64,000 bases of DNA, taken from assembly GCA_903905655.1 (NCBI GenBank), contig CAIVHG010000015.1:46760-110759 (forward strand), written 5' to 3'. This document shows, one piece after another, positions 30,622-40,829 of this stretch. Source of the stretch: an uncultured beta proteobacterium. Its GTDB lineage: Bacteria > Pseudomonadota > Gammaproteobacteria > Burkholderiales > SG8-41. Made by a program: the position numbers and the translations under genes. Position 1 is the first letter of the stretch. The number at the start of each line of letters is the position of its first letter. The notes beneath the pieces were generated by a model. It did not search any database, had not been told where the DNA came from, and saw only the letters and a program-made list of their open reading frames with translations.

Positions 30622-31944
30622 TCACGCGTATAGATCCACCATGCCGCTGCTGCCCACGATGCGGCGCGGCGCATCGTGGGCAGCCGGGAGAGCCGCGGCC
30701 GCGAACTCGATGTTGGGGCGAGCGGGGGCCGGCTGTGCATAGGCGCGCTGGTCGCGTGGGCTGTCGGAGGTGACGCTCGCGTTGCCAAGCGTGATCCCGC
30801 TCTCTGCGAGCACTTCGCGCAAGCGCGGCAATCCGGACTCGAGCGCATCGCGCACTTCGCTGTGCGGGGAGGTAAACACCGCGCTCGTCTGGTTGCCGTC
30901 CATCGTCAGCCTGATATCGAGCGGCCCCAGTTGCGGCGGGTTGATGTGCATCTCGGCGACATGTTGCCTGGCGCCGATCATCCACGCCAGTTTGGGCGCG
31001 GCTTCGTCGGCCCAGGCCGGGTGCATGATCGGAGTCGCAATCTCGATTCGCGATACTGCGTGGGCGCCGGCAGAAGCGCTGACTGCGGCCTGCACATAGG
31101 CAGGCAGCGCTGGCGCTGCGTGCTGCTTGTCCGTTTCGGCAGAGATCGTCGCAGGCATCATTTCGAACGGCAGCGGCGTGCCGGCCGCTGACTGAACCCG
31201 CATCGGCGCTACCACCAGATGAGCGCCATTATCGGTGCCGGCATCACCTGCTGCCATCGATTGCAGCGCTGAGGCGGCTGGAGCGTATGCGGGCGGCGGC
31301 GCCGCGTGCGCTGAATCATCGAGCACGCTGTTCTTTGCATCAGTCATCTGAAACACGGCGCCGGCTACGTCCGCACGGCGTGCACCCGCCGCATGCGGAG
31401 TGGCGTCAGCGGATGGCGGCGCTTCATCCCCAGGCTGCATCGGGGCCGCCGCAATACCGGCTGCCCGCGCGAGCGCAGTAGCGGAGCCTGCGGCAGGCGC
31501 ACGCACGGGGGTACTGGTGGGCGGGCTTGCGAGCGTTGCGGTTGCGTTCGATGCGATCACGCCGGGCATCCCAGGGAGCGCCGCGCATACCGAGGGATCA
31601 GGCGCATCGTCGTCCGCATGCATATCCGTGGTGGCGCGCTCGTTGCAGGGGACTTCGGTATCGGTCTGCGGCGCAAGCAGCGGTGGTAACGCGGCGAGCG
31701 TTATTGCCGCACCGACTTCGTCGGCGTTGTCGTTGAGCGCCGCAGCGGCACCGGGGTTCGCTGCCCGCGCCGTGAATTCGACGCCATCGGGCGCGACGAC
31801 CGCGCGGCCTTTCATCTGCAGCGCAAGCAGTTTCCCGAACCCATCGGCCGGCAGCGTCGCGCTGGCGTCGCTGGCAGCGGCGTCGCACGCCGCAGCGCCG
31901 GAGTTAGGCGCAAGATTGTTTGCGATCGGAAGCAGAGTGGTCAT
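30622..31944 (-). CDS. fliK: Flagellar hook-length control protein FliK
   Basis: Ala/Pro-rich body; C-term AEMHINPPQLGPLDIRLTMDGNQTSAVFTSPHSEVRDALESGLPRLREVLAESGI. Confidence 0.93.
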   Translation of the reverse strand: MTTLLPIANNLAPNSGAAACDAAASDASATLPADGFGKLLALQMKGRAVVAPDGVEFTARAANPGAAAALNDNADEVGAAITLAALPPLLAPQTDTEVPCNERATTDMHADDDAPDPSVCAALPGMPGVIASNATATLASPPTSTPVRAPAAGSATALARAAGIAAAPMQPGDEAPPSADATPHAAGARRADVAGAVFQMTDAKNSVLDDSAHAAPPPAYAPAASALQSMAAGDAGTDNGAHLVVAPMRVQSAAGTPLPFEMMPATISAETDKQHAAPALPAYVQAAVSASAGAHAVSRIEIATPIMHPAWADEAAPKLAWMIGARQHVAEMHINPPQLGPLDIRLTMDGNQTSAVFTSPHSEVRDALESGLPRLREVLAESGITLGNASVTSDSPRDQRAYAQPAPARPNIEFAAAALPAAHDAPRRIVGSSGMVDLYA

Positions 31945-31985
31945 AGGTGCTCCTTCGTTGTAGAACCAGGGGCGCGCTGGGGGTC

Positions 31986-32436
31986 TTAGCGGTGGGATTG
32001 CAGCTTGCCGTAGGAGGCACGGCTCGCCAGTTCGTCCTGCTGCTTTTGCTCGTGTCTCATCTCATTGCGCAGTTCGGCCAGTGCGTGGCGCTGCGAGAGC
32101 GTGTCGAATGCCTGTGCCTTACGCTGCTTGAGCTGCCATTCCTCGCGCGCGCTCGGCGCGGGCGAGGGTTTCGGTGACTGCCGCCCGCTGCTGCAGAATC
32201 GCTTCTTCGAGCTTTTGCATGAAGTCGTGGAAGTTTCTGAGCGCGCTGGCGTCTAGCCCGCCAGTGCTGCGATGGCGCAGCCTGGCCTGATAGTCGGCGC
32301 GGTACTGGAGCAGCAGGTCGAGCTTTTGCTGCTGCTGTTGCAGCAGGCGATTGTGCGTGCCCAGACTGACGGCAGCGGTGTGCGTCTCGGTCTGCGCAAT
32401 TTCAAGCAGCGGCTGCAGTGTGAATTTGCGGGTCAT
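31986..32436 (-). pseudogene. fliJ: FliJ interrupted by a frameshift in a CG dinucleotide tract (intact only if the tract length changes)
   Basis: First frame encodes MTRKFTLQPLLEIAQTETHTAAVSLGTHNRLLQQQQQKLDLLL...ETLARAERARG and then stops at 32119; the FliJ-like C-terminus REEWQLKQRKAQAFDTLSQRHALAELRNEMRHEQKQQDELASRASYGKLQSHR* follows in another frame, ending at 31986. Confidence 0.85.
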
Positions 32437-32461
32437 GTTGTGCCTGCCCTTCCTCTTGCGG

Positions 32462-33919
32462 TTAGCTAGTGACGGCGATCGTGCGCAGGGCGGCGACCGA
32501 GTCGGCGTAGCTCGTGCGCTGGTTCATGTTCTGCTGCAAATAGGTTTCCATCTGCGGACGCAGTGCGATCGCGTCGTCGAGCAGGGGATCGGTTCCGGCC
32601 GCGTACGCGCCCACGCTGATGAGATCGCGGTTGCGCTGGTGCCTGGAGTAGAGCGCCTTGAAGCGGCGCACCGCTTCGAACTGCGGGCCGTCGATCAGAC
32701 TGTTGAGGGCGCGGCTGATCGAACTGCCGACGTCGATGGCCGGGTAATGCCCCTGATCGGCGAGCGTGCGTGAGAGCACGATGTGACCGTCGAGGATCGA
32801 GCGCGCGCAGTCTGCGACCGGGTCCTGCGGGTCGTCGCCTTCGGTAAGCACCGTATAGAAGGCAGTGATCGAGCCGCCGCCGCGGCTGGCGTTGCCGGCG
32901 CGCTCGACCAGTTGCGGCAGGCGCGCAAACACCGAAGGCGGATAGCCCTTGGTGGCGGGCGGCTCGCCGATCGCGAGTGCGATCTCACGCTGGGCCATCG
33001 CGTAACGCGTGAGCGAATCCATGATCAGCAGCACGTGGCGGCCCTGGTCGCGAAAGTATTCTGCGATCGCAGTGGCATAGTTCGCGCCCTGCAGCCGCAT
33101 GAGGGGGCTGGTATCGGCGGGTGCGGCCACCACCACCGAGCGCGCGAGCCCGTCTACGCCCAGGATGTTTTCGATGAATTCCTTCACTTCGCGTCCACGC
33201 TCCCCGATCAGGCCGACCACGATTACGTCGGCGCTGGTAAAGCGTGCCATCATGCCGAGCAGCACGCTCTTGCCGACGCCGCTACCTGCAAACAATCCCA
33301 TGCGCTGGCCGCGCCCGACGGTCAGCAGCCCGTTGATCGCACGCACGCCGACGTCGAGCACGGTATTGATCGGAGCGCGCTCCAGCGGATTGAGCGGCCG
33401 GCTGTGCAGCGAGACGTTGCGCTCGCGCGAAAGCGGTCCCAGGCGGTCGAGCGGCGTCCCGGCGCTGTCCAGCACGCGGCCGAGGAGCGCCGGACCGACC
33501 GGCGCGTGCTTCGCCTGGTCGTCGCTGCGCCGGCGCGGGTGCGCGGGCGCGTTGAGGCACAGCCGTTCAGGGGTTCGCGCCACTGGCGTGACCAGCGCGC
33601 TCGAGGTCAGCCCGTGCACGTCGGTGAGCGGCATCAGGAACAGGCGCTCGTCGGAAAAGCCGACGACTTCCGCTTCGACGCTCTCGCCGGAGGGCGCCGC
33701 AACGCGGCAGCAGTTGCCCATCGCGAGCTTGAGCCCTGCCGCCTCGAGCACCAGGCCCGCGACTCGCGTCAGCTTGCCGCTGATGAGCAGCGGATCGGTC
33801 GCGGCGATTACGCCGCGGCAGGCTTGCAGGAATGTCGCTGCTGCGCGCGCGCTTTGCGCGTGCTCGACGGGCATTTCCAGCGCCGTGTCCCGGGATTGCA
33901 CTGCGCTTACTCCAGCCAT
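32462..33919 (-). CDS. fliI: Flagellum-specific ATPase FliI
   Basis: [79 protein letters not shown]. Confidence 0.97.
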   Translation of the reverse strand: MAGVSAVQSRDTALEMPVEHAQSARAAATFLQACRGVIAATDPLLISGKLTRVAGLVLEAAGLKLAMGNCCRVAAPSGESVEAEVVGFSDERLFLMPLTDVHGLTSSALVTPVARTPERLCLNAPAHPRRRSDDQAKHAPVGPALLGRVLDSAGTPLDRLGPLSRERNVSLHSRPLNPLERAPINTVLDVGVRAINGLLTVGRGQRMGLFAGSGVGKSVLLGMMARFTSADVIVVGLIGERGREVKEFIENILGVDGLARSVVVAAPADTSPLMRLQGANYATAIAEYFRDQGRHVLLIMDSLTRYAMAQREIALAIGEPPATKGYPPSVFARLPQLVERAGNASRGGGSITAFYTVLTEGDDPQDPVADCARSILDGHIVLSRTLADQGHYPAIDVGSSISRALNSLIDGPQFEAVRRFKALYSRHQRNRDLISVGAYAAGTDPLLDDAIALRPQMETYLQQNMNQRTSYADSVAALRTIAVTS

Positions 33920-34518
33920 AGACTGTTCCTCCCTAGAGCACGCACTATCTGCTGCCAGCGCGTGGCGAGTGTGGCGTCGACTTCGCTCGCGGCACTTTGC
34001 AGCGAGCAGCCGCCGCGTGCGATGGTTTCGTCTTCGATGATCTTGCAGCCCACCGCCTCGACCTGCCGCGCGAGATGCTCTCGCACGATCGCGGCATCCG
34101 CCGGATTCAGCGAAATGGTCGCCTGCGACAGCGGCTTGGCGATGCGTGCCAGCGCGTCTTCGACCACCGGGATGATGAGTTCGCGCCGCACCAGCAGACC
34201 CTGGCGTACCATCTGGCGCGCGATCTCGAGCGCGAGGTCGAGCAGGTCGTCGCTCAGGCTTTGGTCAAGTTCGGCGCCCCTCAGCCTGAAGCTCGCCAGC
34301 AGTTCGGCGAGGCTTGCGTCGTCGGTAGACGCCTTCTGCAATCCGGCGCGCAGCCCGTCGTCGTAGCCTGCGCGATAAGCCGTTTGCTGGATCTGCGCCA
34401 CCGCGACGGCCGTCTCTGCGGCGGGCGCCGCCGCGGGCGCTGGGGGCGGATCGAACGCGTGCAGCTTCCAGCGATGATAGGAGGAGAGCTGTTCCTTGGG
34501 GATGAGCGGGCTAGACAT
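33907..34518 (-). CDS. fliH: Flagellar assembly protein FliH
   Basis: Between fliG and fli[18 protein letters not shown]...[32 protein letters not shown]. Confidence 0.9.
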   Translation of the reverse strand: MSSPLIPKEQLSSYHRWKLHAFDPPPAPAAAPAAETAVAVAQIQQTAYRAGYDDGLRAGLQKASTDDASLAELLASFRLRGAELDQSLSDDLLDLALEIARQMVRQGLLVRRELIIPVVEDALARIAKPLSQATISLNPADAAIVREHLARQVEAVGCKIIEDETIARGGCSLQSAASEVDATLATRWQQIVRALGRNSLWLE

Positions 34519-35500
34519 AAGCTTCGTCCGCTTTGCCGCCGATGACGATCTGGCCTTCGTTCGCCAGCCGGTGCACGATGCCCAGGATTTCCTTCTGCTG
34601 CGCCTCGACCTCGGAGACGCGCACTGGGCCCTTCGCCTCCAGATCTTCCTGCAGCGCTTCGCCGGCGCGCTGCGACATGTTCTTCAGTATCTTTTCGCGC
34701 AGCGTTTCCGACGATCCTTTGAGCGCAAGGATCAGCGAATCGGTTTGGGTTTCGCGCAGCAGCAGCTGGATCGCCTTGTCGTCGAGCGCGAGCAGGTCTT
34801 CCCACACAAACAGCTCGTCGACGATCTTTTGCGCGAGGTCGGCATTGGCTTCCTTCACCGTGTCGATGATCGCGGCTTCCTGCGCGGTCGGCATCAGGTT
34901 CAGTATCTCAGCCGCCGCGCGCACGCCGCCCAGGGTGTTGTTGTTCACGGTTCTGCTGCCTGCCAGAAAGTTGTTCAGCACTTCGTTCAGTTCCTGCAGC
35001 GCAGAGGGCTGGATGTTGTCCAGCGTCGCGATGCGCAGCAGCACGTCTCCGCGCAGTCGCTCGGTCATCAGCGCGAGTATTTCAGAGGCCTGATCGCGTT
35101 CCAGGTGCACGAGAATGGTGGCGATGATCTGCGGGTGTTCGTTCTTGAGCAATTCCGCGACTGCGCCCGGATCCATCCACTTGAGTCCGTCGATGCCGCT
35201 GGTGTCGTGATCCTGATTGATGCGTGCGATGAGGTTCGCGGATTTGTCGTCTCCCAGCGCCTTTTTGAGAACGTTGCGTATGTAGTGCTCCGAGCCGACT
35301 GCCGTCTGCTTGTCAGCGATCTTGCAGAAGTCTTCCATCACGCTCTTCATTTCGGCGCGCGATACGGTCTTCAGCTCAGCCATCGCGAGCCCGATCTTCT
35401 GCACTTCGCGCGGGTCGAGCTGCTTGAGCACTTCGGCGGCCTCGTCCTCGCCGATCGACAACAGGAGGATCGCGCTGCGATTGATGCCGTCACTTGCCAT
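34511..35500 (-). CDS. fliG: Flagellar motor switch protein FliG
   Basis: MASDGINRSAILLLSIGEDEAAEVLKQLDPREVQKIGLAM; start set at 35500 rather than the track 35587. Confidence 0.96.
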   Translation of the reverse strand: MASDGINRSAILLLSIGEDEAAEVLKQLDPREVQKIGLAMAELKTVSRAEMKSVMEDFCKIADKQTAVGSEHYIRNVLKKALGDDKSANLIARINQDHDTSGIDGLKWMDPGAVAELLKNEHPQIIATILVHLERDQASEILALMTERLRGDVLLRIATLDNIQPSALQELNEVLNNFLAGSRTVNNNTLGGVRAAAEILNLMPTAQEAAIIDTVKEANADLAQKIVDELFVWEDLLALDDKAIQLLLRETQTDSLILALKGSSETLREKILKNMSQRAGEALQEDLEAKGPVRVSEVEAQQKEILGIVHRLANEGQIVIGGKADEAYV

Positions 35501-37103
35501 CGCTCGCCACCCAGTTTTTGACGACGTTGGCAACGATCTTGGGATCGCTGCGCGCAATCTGCTTGGCGTGCTCGACGTGATGCTCATAGTTGAGCAGAGG
35601 CGGGCTTTCTTCGGCCTCGGCGCGCGCGAGCTGGGGGGCTGCGGCTGCCATCGCGGAGTACGACTTGAGCAGCGGTCGCAGCACTTTGAACACCACCAGC
35701 AGCAGCACCGTGCCGATCAATAGATTCTTCATGATCGTTACCGTCAGATCGATGGTCTGCGGCTGCTTCCAGAACGGGGGCTCGGTGAACTTTTCCTGCG
35801 AGGGATCGCTGAACGCGCTGTTGACGACGCTTACCGTGTCCCCGCGGTCTTTGTCGTAGGCAATCACTTCTTTCACCAGCCCGGTCATCTGAGCGAGTTC
35901 GGCGGCGGCCAGTGCGGTGTATTTCACGCGGCCGGTATTGTCGGTCTGCTTCTTCTGGTTGACGACGACGGCGACTGCCAGCCGCTGCACGCGGCCGCTC
36001 GCCTCGCGCGTGTGGCGCACCGTCTTGTTGACCTCATAATTGATGGTCGCGTCCTTGCGCGAATTGGAGTTCGGGCTCGCCGCGGCCGCTGACGATGTTG
36101 TGACCGCATTCGGCGCATTAACCGGAGCTGCCGCCGCGGCCGGCGGCTGATTGCTCAGCGCGCCGGGAACGCCGCCGCCATTGGCGCCCGAATTGCCGGT
36201 GTTGGATTCGCTGATCTGGTGGCTGCGGATGACGGCGTTGGCAGGGTCCTGATTGGGCTTGTAGATTTCTTCGGCCCCCTCGTTTTCGGAAAAATCGAGC
36301 TCTGCCGTGACCTGAGCACGCACGTTGCCGGCGCCGGTGATGGCGCCGAGGATGTCCTCGATGCGGGAGCTGTAGCGCTGTTCGAGCGCCTGCCTGAATT
36401 TGAGCTGATTGGCATCGAGTGTGCCCGCCGCACTGCGCGTATCGCTGCTCAGCAGGGCGCCGCTCTGGTCCACCAGCGTCACCGCCTGCGCCTGCAGATC
36501 GGGCACGCTGCTCGACACCAGGTGCACGATCGCGCTTACCTGCGCGGGATCGAGGCTGCGTCCCGAGTACAGGTTCACCAGCACCGATGCACTGGGCTTC
36601 GCCTGCTCGCGCAGGAACGCGCTCGGCTTGGCGAGCGCAAGGTGCACGCGCGCGCTCTGTACTACCGACAACGACTGGATGGAGCGGGCGAGCTCGCCCT
36701 CGAGCGCGCGCTGATAGTTGATTTGCTCGGCAAACTGGCTGGTGCCGAATTTCTGGTTTTCCATCACTTCGAAGCCGACCAGCCCGCCCTTCGGCAATCC
36801 CTGTGCCGCGAGCCGCAGGCGCAGCTCGTGGACCTGGTTTGCGGGCACCAGCAGCGCACCGCCGTCGGCGAACTTGTAGGGAATGTTCATCTGCTGCAGC
36901 ACGCTTACGGCGGCGCCGCCGTCGCCGTCGCTGAGATTCGCGTAGAGCACGCGATAGTCTGGCGCCTGGCTCCATAGATAGGCGGCCACCAGCACCGCGA
37001 TCAGCGTCGCTAGTGTCAGCATTAGCCCCAAGCGCTGGCCTGCCGGCAATTGCAGCAGGTGCTGCCATTGCAAGGCTGGCGGCTGGTGCGTGACTTCTGC
37101 CAT
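35490..37103 (-). CDS. fliF: Flagellar MS-ring protein FliF
   Basis: DYRVLYANLSDGDGGAAVSVLQQMNIPYKFADGGALLVPANQVHELRLRLAAQGLPKGG. Confidence 0.96.
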   Translation of the reverse strand: MAEVTHQPPALQWQHLLQLPAGQRLGLMLTLATLIAVLVAAYLWSQAPDYRVLYANLSDGDGGAAVSVLQQMNIPYKFADGGALLVPANQVHELRLRLAAQGLPKGGLVGFEVMENQKFGTSQFAEQINYQRALEGELARSIQSLSVVQSARVHLALAKPSAFLREQAKPSASVLVNLYSGRSLDPAQVSAIVHLVSSSVPDLQAQAVTLVDQSGALLSSDTRSAAGTLDANQLKFRQALEQRYSSRIEDILGAITGAGNVRAQVTAELDFSENEGAEEIYKPNQDPANAVIRSHQISESNTGNSGANGGGVPGALSNQPPAAAAAPVNAPNAVTTSSAAAASPNSNSRKDATINYEVNKTVRHTREASGRVQRLAVAVVVNQKKQTDNTGRVKYTALAAAELAQMTGLVKEVIAYDKDRGDTVSVVNSAFSDPSQEKFTEPPFWKQPQTIDLTVTIMKNLLIGTVLLLVVFKVLRPLLKSYSAMAAAAPQLARAEAEESPPLLNYEHHVEHAKQIARSDPKIVANVVKNWVASDGK

Positions 37104-37490
37104 CGGGATATCCTCTCGTACTGCACTGCTTGCTAGGCATCGAGAGTAGGTCGATTAACGCAGCGCTGAGGTGAAAAACAAAGGCGCTTTAATTGGCTTA
37201 TTCATGCGCTCAGGAAATCCGTGCCCAGTCATCGCAGCTTTCAAGTGCGGCGGCCGCTGCCACCGAAGGTAGCGCGTGCGCTTAGGCAGCAAGCGGAGGG
37301 CAGGTCACCCCAGCCATTGCAGTCGTAAATTTGTAGGCCGCCAATCTTTTGGCGACGTGCCGTCTGGCGCACAGGTGGCAGCTCGGGAAATAGCGGTGTT
37401 TTGTCCGGCCTATTCGCGTGCTGAGCGCGCGCCGCGTGCTGCTACGCTTTGCGGGCATTTATCCAAACGCATCCGAACCAGGCGCTAGAC

Positions 37491-37808
37491 ATGCAAACTC
37501 AGGCACTCGACCGCGTACTCGCGCAACTTCGCAGCGCCGCTGCACAGGCGGGCGGGGAAGCACCGCGCGCCGCCGGCAACGCTCAGACTAACTTCGCCGA
37601 CGTGCTCAAAGCCTCGCTCGATCAGGTGAACGGCATGCAGGCGCAGGCGACCGAGCTCGCGCAGCAGTTCGAGCTCGGCGCGCCCAACGCGAGCCTGCAG
37701 GAGTCGATGATCGCCATGCAAAAGGCCAACATCTCGTTTCAGCAGGTGGTACAGGTGCGCAACCGCCTAGTGGCGGCGTATCACGAGATCATGAACATGC
37801 AGGTGTAG
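37491..37808 (+). CDS. fliE: Flagellar hook-basal body complex protein FliE
   Basis: MQTQALDRVLAQLRSAAAQ...FADVLKASLDQVN...MIAMQKANISFQQVVQVRNRLVAAYHEIMNMQV. Confidence 0.95.
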   Translation: MQTQALDRVLAQLRSAAAQAGGEAPRAAGNAQTNFADVLKASLDQVNGMQAQATELAQQFELGAPNASLQESMIAMQKANISFQQVVQVRNRLVAAYHEIMNMQV

Positions 37809-37850
37809 GTGGGCTGCGCGGCGCCATTGCAGCGTGCTGAGTAAGCGCGC

Positions 37851-38636
37851 TCAGTCGCTGTGGCTGCCGATCTTGCGCAGCCGTTCCAGGTTCATGATGT
37901 AGCGCTGCACGCTGGTGAGCATGCCGTTCGGCAGCTTGGTGAAGGCGAACCCCGAGCGCTGGGTGATGGTGCCGCTCGGCAACGTGATCGGGAACATGCT
38001 GCGCGCGACCATTTCGTCACGCAGCGTACTGGCGCCTGGTAGATGCAGCGTAGTGTCGTAGCGTTTTCCTAGCTCCGGCACGAACAGCGCCGGAGGAGTG
38101 AGCACGCCGATGCCGCCGCAGCTGATGTCATGCACGCATAGTTCGATTACGGTGGGCGCGCCCTCGCGCACCGTAGCGACCAGGCACTTGAGCGGCGATA
38201 GCAAAGGGGCTTCGATGCGGTAATATTCGCGCCGCTGCAGCCTCAGCAACTCCTCCGGCATCACGCAGCTGAATGCCGGGCGTCCCTGGTATTCGACAGC
38301 GGTGATCTGCTCGCACCGGAACTGCACGGCGATCTTGTCCAGCCGCGTGGTGCATAGCAGTTCGCGCAGCCGCAGCACGCGCTCGTTGCGCTCGCGGTCG
38401 AGGCCGCATTCGAACGTCAGCGTGCCCGGCGGTTGATCGAGCGCGAGCACCGAGGTCAGGAAAAAATCATCGGCGCCGTCGAGCGAGGCGGTGATAATGA
38501 TCGTGGCGCGCTGCATGGTATGCAGGAGCTGCCGGATCTCCATCTGCGACGCGGTGATGTACTGGCGCCAATCGGCCCCTTGGGACTTCATTCCGACGAG
38601 TTGCGGGGAGGGCCAGTCCATGGTTTGTGCAGTCAT
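37851..38636 (-). CDS. ycgR: Flagellar brake protein YcgR family (PilZ and YcgR domains)
   Basis: LLHTMQRATIIITASLDGADDFFLTSVLALD...LRLQRREYYRIEAPLLSPLKC (PilZ RxxxR-like), VHDISCGGIGVL. Confidence 0.88.
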   Translation of the reverse strand: MTAQTMDWPSPQLVGMKSQGADWRQYITASQMEIRQLLHTMQRATIIITASLDGADDFFLTSVLALDQPPGTLTFECGLDRERNERVLRLRELLCTTRLDKIAVQFRCEQITAVEYQGRPAFSCVMPEELLRLQRREYYRIEAPLLSPLKCLVATVREGAPTVIELCVHDISCGGIGVLTPPALFVPELGKRYDTTLHLPGASTLRDEMVARSMFPITLPSGTITQRSGFAFTKLPNGMLTSVQRYIMNLERLRKIGSHSD

Positions 38637-38737
38637 GATCCGTCGCAGAGTCTAGATTATGTTTGTCGATTTTAGGTGCGCGGTTCGCGGCGCTAATCGC
38701 GGGAAAGCCGGGGTTTAGTACGCTTACTCCGGTTCCG

Positions 38738-39019
38738 TCAATCCTGCCAGTGTGCGCCGGGCGCGTGTTCCAGCCGGTAGAGCCAGGCCAGCAGCTCCGC
38801 TACCGCGCGGTAGAGCTGGGGCGGGATATAGGCGTCCAGATCGCTTTGCATGAGCAGCGCCACCAGTTGTTGAGACTCGTGGACATAGACGCCGGCCTCG
38901 CGCGCGCGCTCGATGATCGCCTCAGCCATCAGGCCGCGGCCCTTGGCGACGATCTGCGGCGCCCGGTCGCGGTCGCGGTAGGCGAGCGCTACCGCTGCCT
39001 TGAGTTCAGTGGGTTTCAT
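38738..39019 (-). CDS. FlhB C-terminal domain-like protein (FhlB/YlqH-like)
   Basis: AVALAYRDRDRAPQIVAKGRGLMAEAIIERAREAGVYVHESQQLVALLMQSDLDAYIPPQLYRAVAELLAWLYRLE aligns to the FlhB C-domain encoded at 7014-8150 but lacks NPTH. Confidence 0.85.
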   Translation of the reverse strand: MKPTELKAAVALAYRDRDRAPQIVAKGRGLMAEAIIERAREAGVYVHESQQLVALLMQSDLDAYIPPQLYRAVAELLAWLYRLEHAPGAHWQD

Positions 39020-39980
39020 CGTCGCGCACCGTGATGCCCAGCGTCGTGATGCCGGCGGATGCCAGGGCCTGCCGCAATCCCGGGAGGGCGTCAGCGAGTT
39101 CGCCGGAGGCGTCGCGCGCGTCAGCGGCAATCGCTACCGCCAGGCCGCACGGCGTGAGCACAAGCGTCGCATGGACCTCGCCCAAGCGCGGCAGGTTCAG
39201 GCGCAGGCGCGTCTGCCACTGCTGTTCCTCGGGCGCGGCGCGGAATTTTCCGGACTGCTCGGAGATTTCCCAGTCGAGCACCTGTCCTGGCCAGATGAAG
39301 CCGTTCCATGCGACGCTGTGCGTATTGAGGCTGTCGAGCTGTTGTCTTACGATTGCGAGCGCGTCGGCATGCACCGGGGAGGCGGTCGGTAGCTGTGGGG
39401 CGCTGTCGTCCTGAGCGAGCAGTGGTGGCAGCGCTGCTTGGGGTTCCTGCAGCAGTGTGGTGAGCGGCAGCAGCCCTTCCACCCAGCGCGCCTGATGGTG
39501 CTCGTAGAACATGCCGCTTTGGGTGAATGCATGCTCCAGATCGGCGGCGAGGATGCGGACATTTTGCGGCGCCTCGCAGATGGGCGCATTGGAAGTCGCG
39601 CCGGGGCTTGCGATTGCGTCTTCGCCGAGGTTCAGGAGCGCGGTGATGAAGCGCGCGGCATCGCTGAAGCGCGCGTTGGTGCCGGCAGGCTGTTCGGTGC
39701 CTGCCGGCGTGAAGTTCAGACGTGGTTCGAGCGCGCTCACCACCAGCTTCACGACGTCGCCGGCGCGTGTACCCGACGGCAGATTCAACGCGTGAAGGTT
39801 GCCTTCGATCAGCACCTGAAAATAACCGCCGGCCAGCTCTTTGGCGACCTGTCCGCGCACCTGCTCTCCGAGCGCGAAATTGCGCGCAGTGACCGGCGCA
39901 GTGCGGCCGATGCGTTGCAGTTGCGCATCGGAGCTGGCACGCGAGAGTATTGGCTCAGTGAGGGGCTTGGGCATGGGCAT
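39006..39980 (-). CDS. FliK-like hook-length control family protein (second FliK-like)
   Basis: C-term WEISEQSGKFRAAPEEQQWQTRLRLNLPRLGEVHATLVLTPCGLAVAIAAD; adjacent to FlhB-C-like gene. Confidence 0.75.
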   Translation of the reverse strand: MPMPKPLTEPILSRASSDAQLQRIGRTAPVTARNFALGEQVRGQVAKELAGGYFQVLIEGNLHALNLPSGTRAGDVVKLVVSALEPRLNFTPAGTEQPAGTNARFSDAARFITALLNLGEDAIASPGATSNAPICEAPQNVRILAADLEHAFTQSGMFYEHHQARWVEGLLPLTTLLQEPQAALPPLLAQDDSAPQLPTASPVHADALAIVRQQLDSLNTHSVAWNGFIWPGQVLDWEISEQSGKFRAAPEEQQWQTRLRLNLPRLGEVHATLVLTPCGLAVAIAADARDASGELADALPGLRQALASAGITTLGITVRDDETH

Positions 39981-40037
39981 CGCTGTGCGTCTGGGGCGCA
40001 GGCAAGTTGAGCGCGCTGCGTGTAGCCGGTGTCGGTA

Positions 40038-40367
40038 CTACGCGCCGCTTTGATATGCGGTGTTGAGCTGCTTCTGCCGCTGCGTGTTGCCGATGAGCGC
40101 ACCCAGGCGCACGAGCCAGGGTTGGACCAGCAGCCGGATGTGCGCATCGTCTTCCAGAACGCCGCGGATCAACTCCGCTTTGCGGCGCCCGAATTCAAGG
40201 CTCAGCGGTTGCGCATTCGGGTGCGTGTAGAGCCACGCGAAGCGCGTATTGCAGTCCTGTTCCAGTGCGATCAGGCGATCCCAGTCATCGCCGCGCGCCG
40301 CGGCCAGCATTTGCCGGGTGACGCGCGCAATGCCTTCATAGGTTGCCAGTACCTGTTCCTCATCCAT
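40038..40367 (-). CDS. fliT: Flagellar export chaperone FliT-like
   Basis: 109 aa helical protein downstream of fliS: EQVLATYEGIARVTRQMLAAARGDDWDRLIALEQDC. Confidence 0.85.
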   Translation of the reverse strand: MDEEQVLATYEGIARVTRQMLAAARGDDWDRLIALEQDCNTRFAWLYTHPNAQPLSLEFGRRKAELIRGVLEDDAHIRLLVQPWLVRLGALIGNTQRQKQLNTAYQSGA

Positions 40368-40377
40368 GGTTTGAGCC

Positions 40378-40812
40378 TTATCGTGAGTGATTGACGGGCG
40401 CGGCGGCGCCGGCGCGGTTTGCGGCGGGGGCGATCTGCGCCCACGCGCCGCGCAGTTCGGTGAGCAGGTTGTGCACTTCGTCGATCAGCTCGCTGCGGTT
40501 GTGGAGGTTTGCGTTGAGCAGCCGGTCGCACATGTAGTCGTAGAGCGCGGCGAGCCGTTCCGCGAGTTCGCCGCCCGCCTTGACGTCGAGGCTGACCTTC
40601 AGGCCGTTCTCGATGATCATGATGGCCTTGGAAAAATTTTCACCCTTGGCGGCGATCTCGCCTCTTGCCATGTGCAGCTTGGCATTCGCCAGGGCGCGCA
40701 GCGCACCGTCGTAGAGCAGCAGTATCAGCTTGTGCGGGTCCGCCGATGGCACGCTGGTTTCGGCGTCGACGCTCGAATAGGCATGGATTGCGCGCTGGGC
40801 GAGAACAGACAT
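40378..40812 (-). CDS. fliS: Flagellar export chaperone FliS
   Basis: AIHAYSSVDAETSVPSADPHKLILLLYDGALRALANAKLHM. Confidence 0.96.
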   Translation of the reverse strand: MSVLAQRAIHAYSSVDAETSVPSADPHKLILLLYDGALRALANAKLHMARGEIAAKGENFSKAIMIIENGLKVSLDVKAGGELAERLAALYDYMCDRLLNANLHNRSELIDEVHNLLTELRGAWAQIAPAANRAGAAAPVNHSR

Positions 40813-40829
40813 AGGGGTATCCCTTCAAC

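Noticed and set aside
31947-32256. Plus-strand ORFs of 76 and 63 aa over the fliJ region
   Set aside because: They overlap the frameshifted fliJ C-terminus and have no recognisable homology
32783-34366. 527-aa plus-strand ORF opposite fliI/fliH
   Set aside because: Antisense shadow ORF in GC-rich coding DNA; low-complexity Arg/His/Gln-rich translation and confident genes on the other strand
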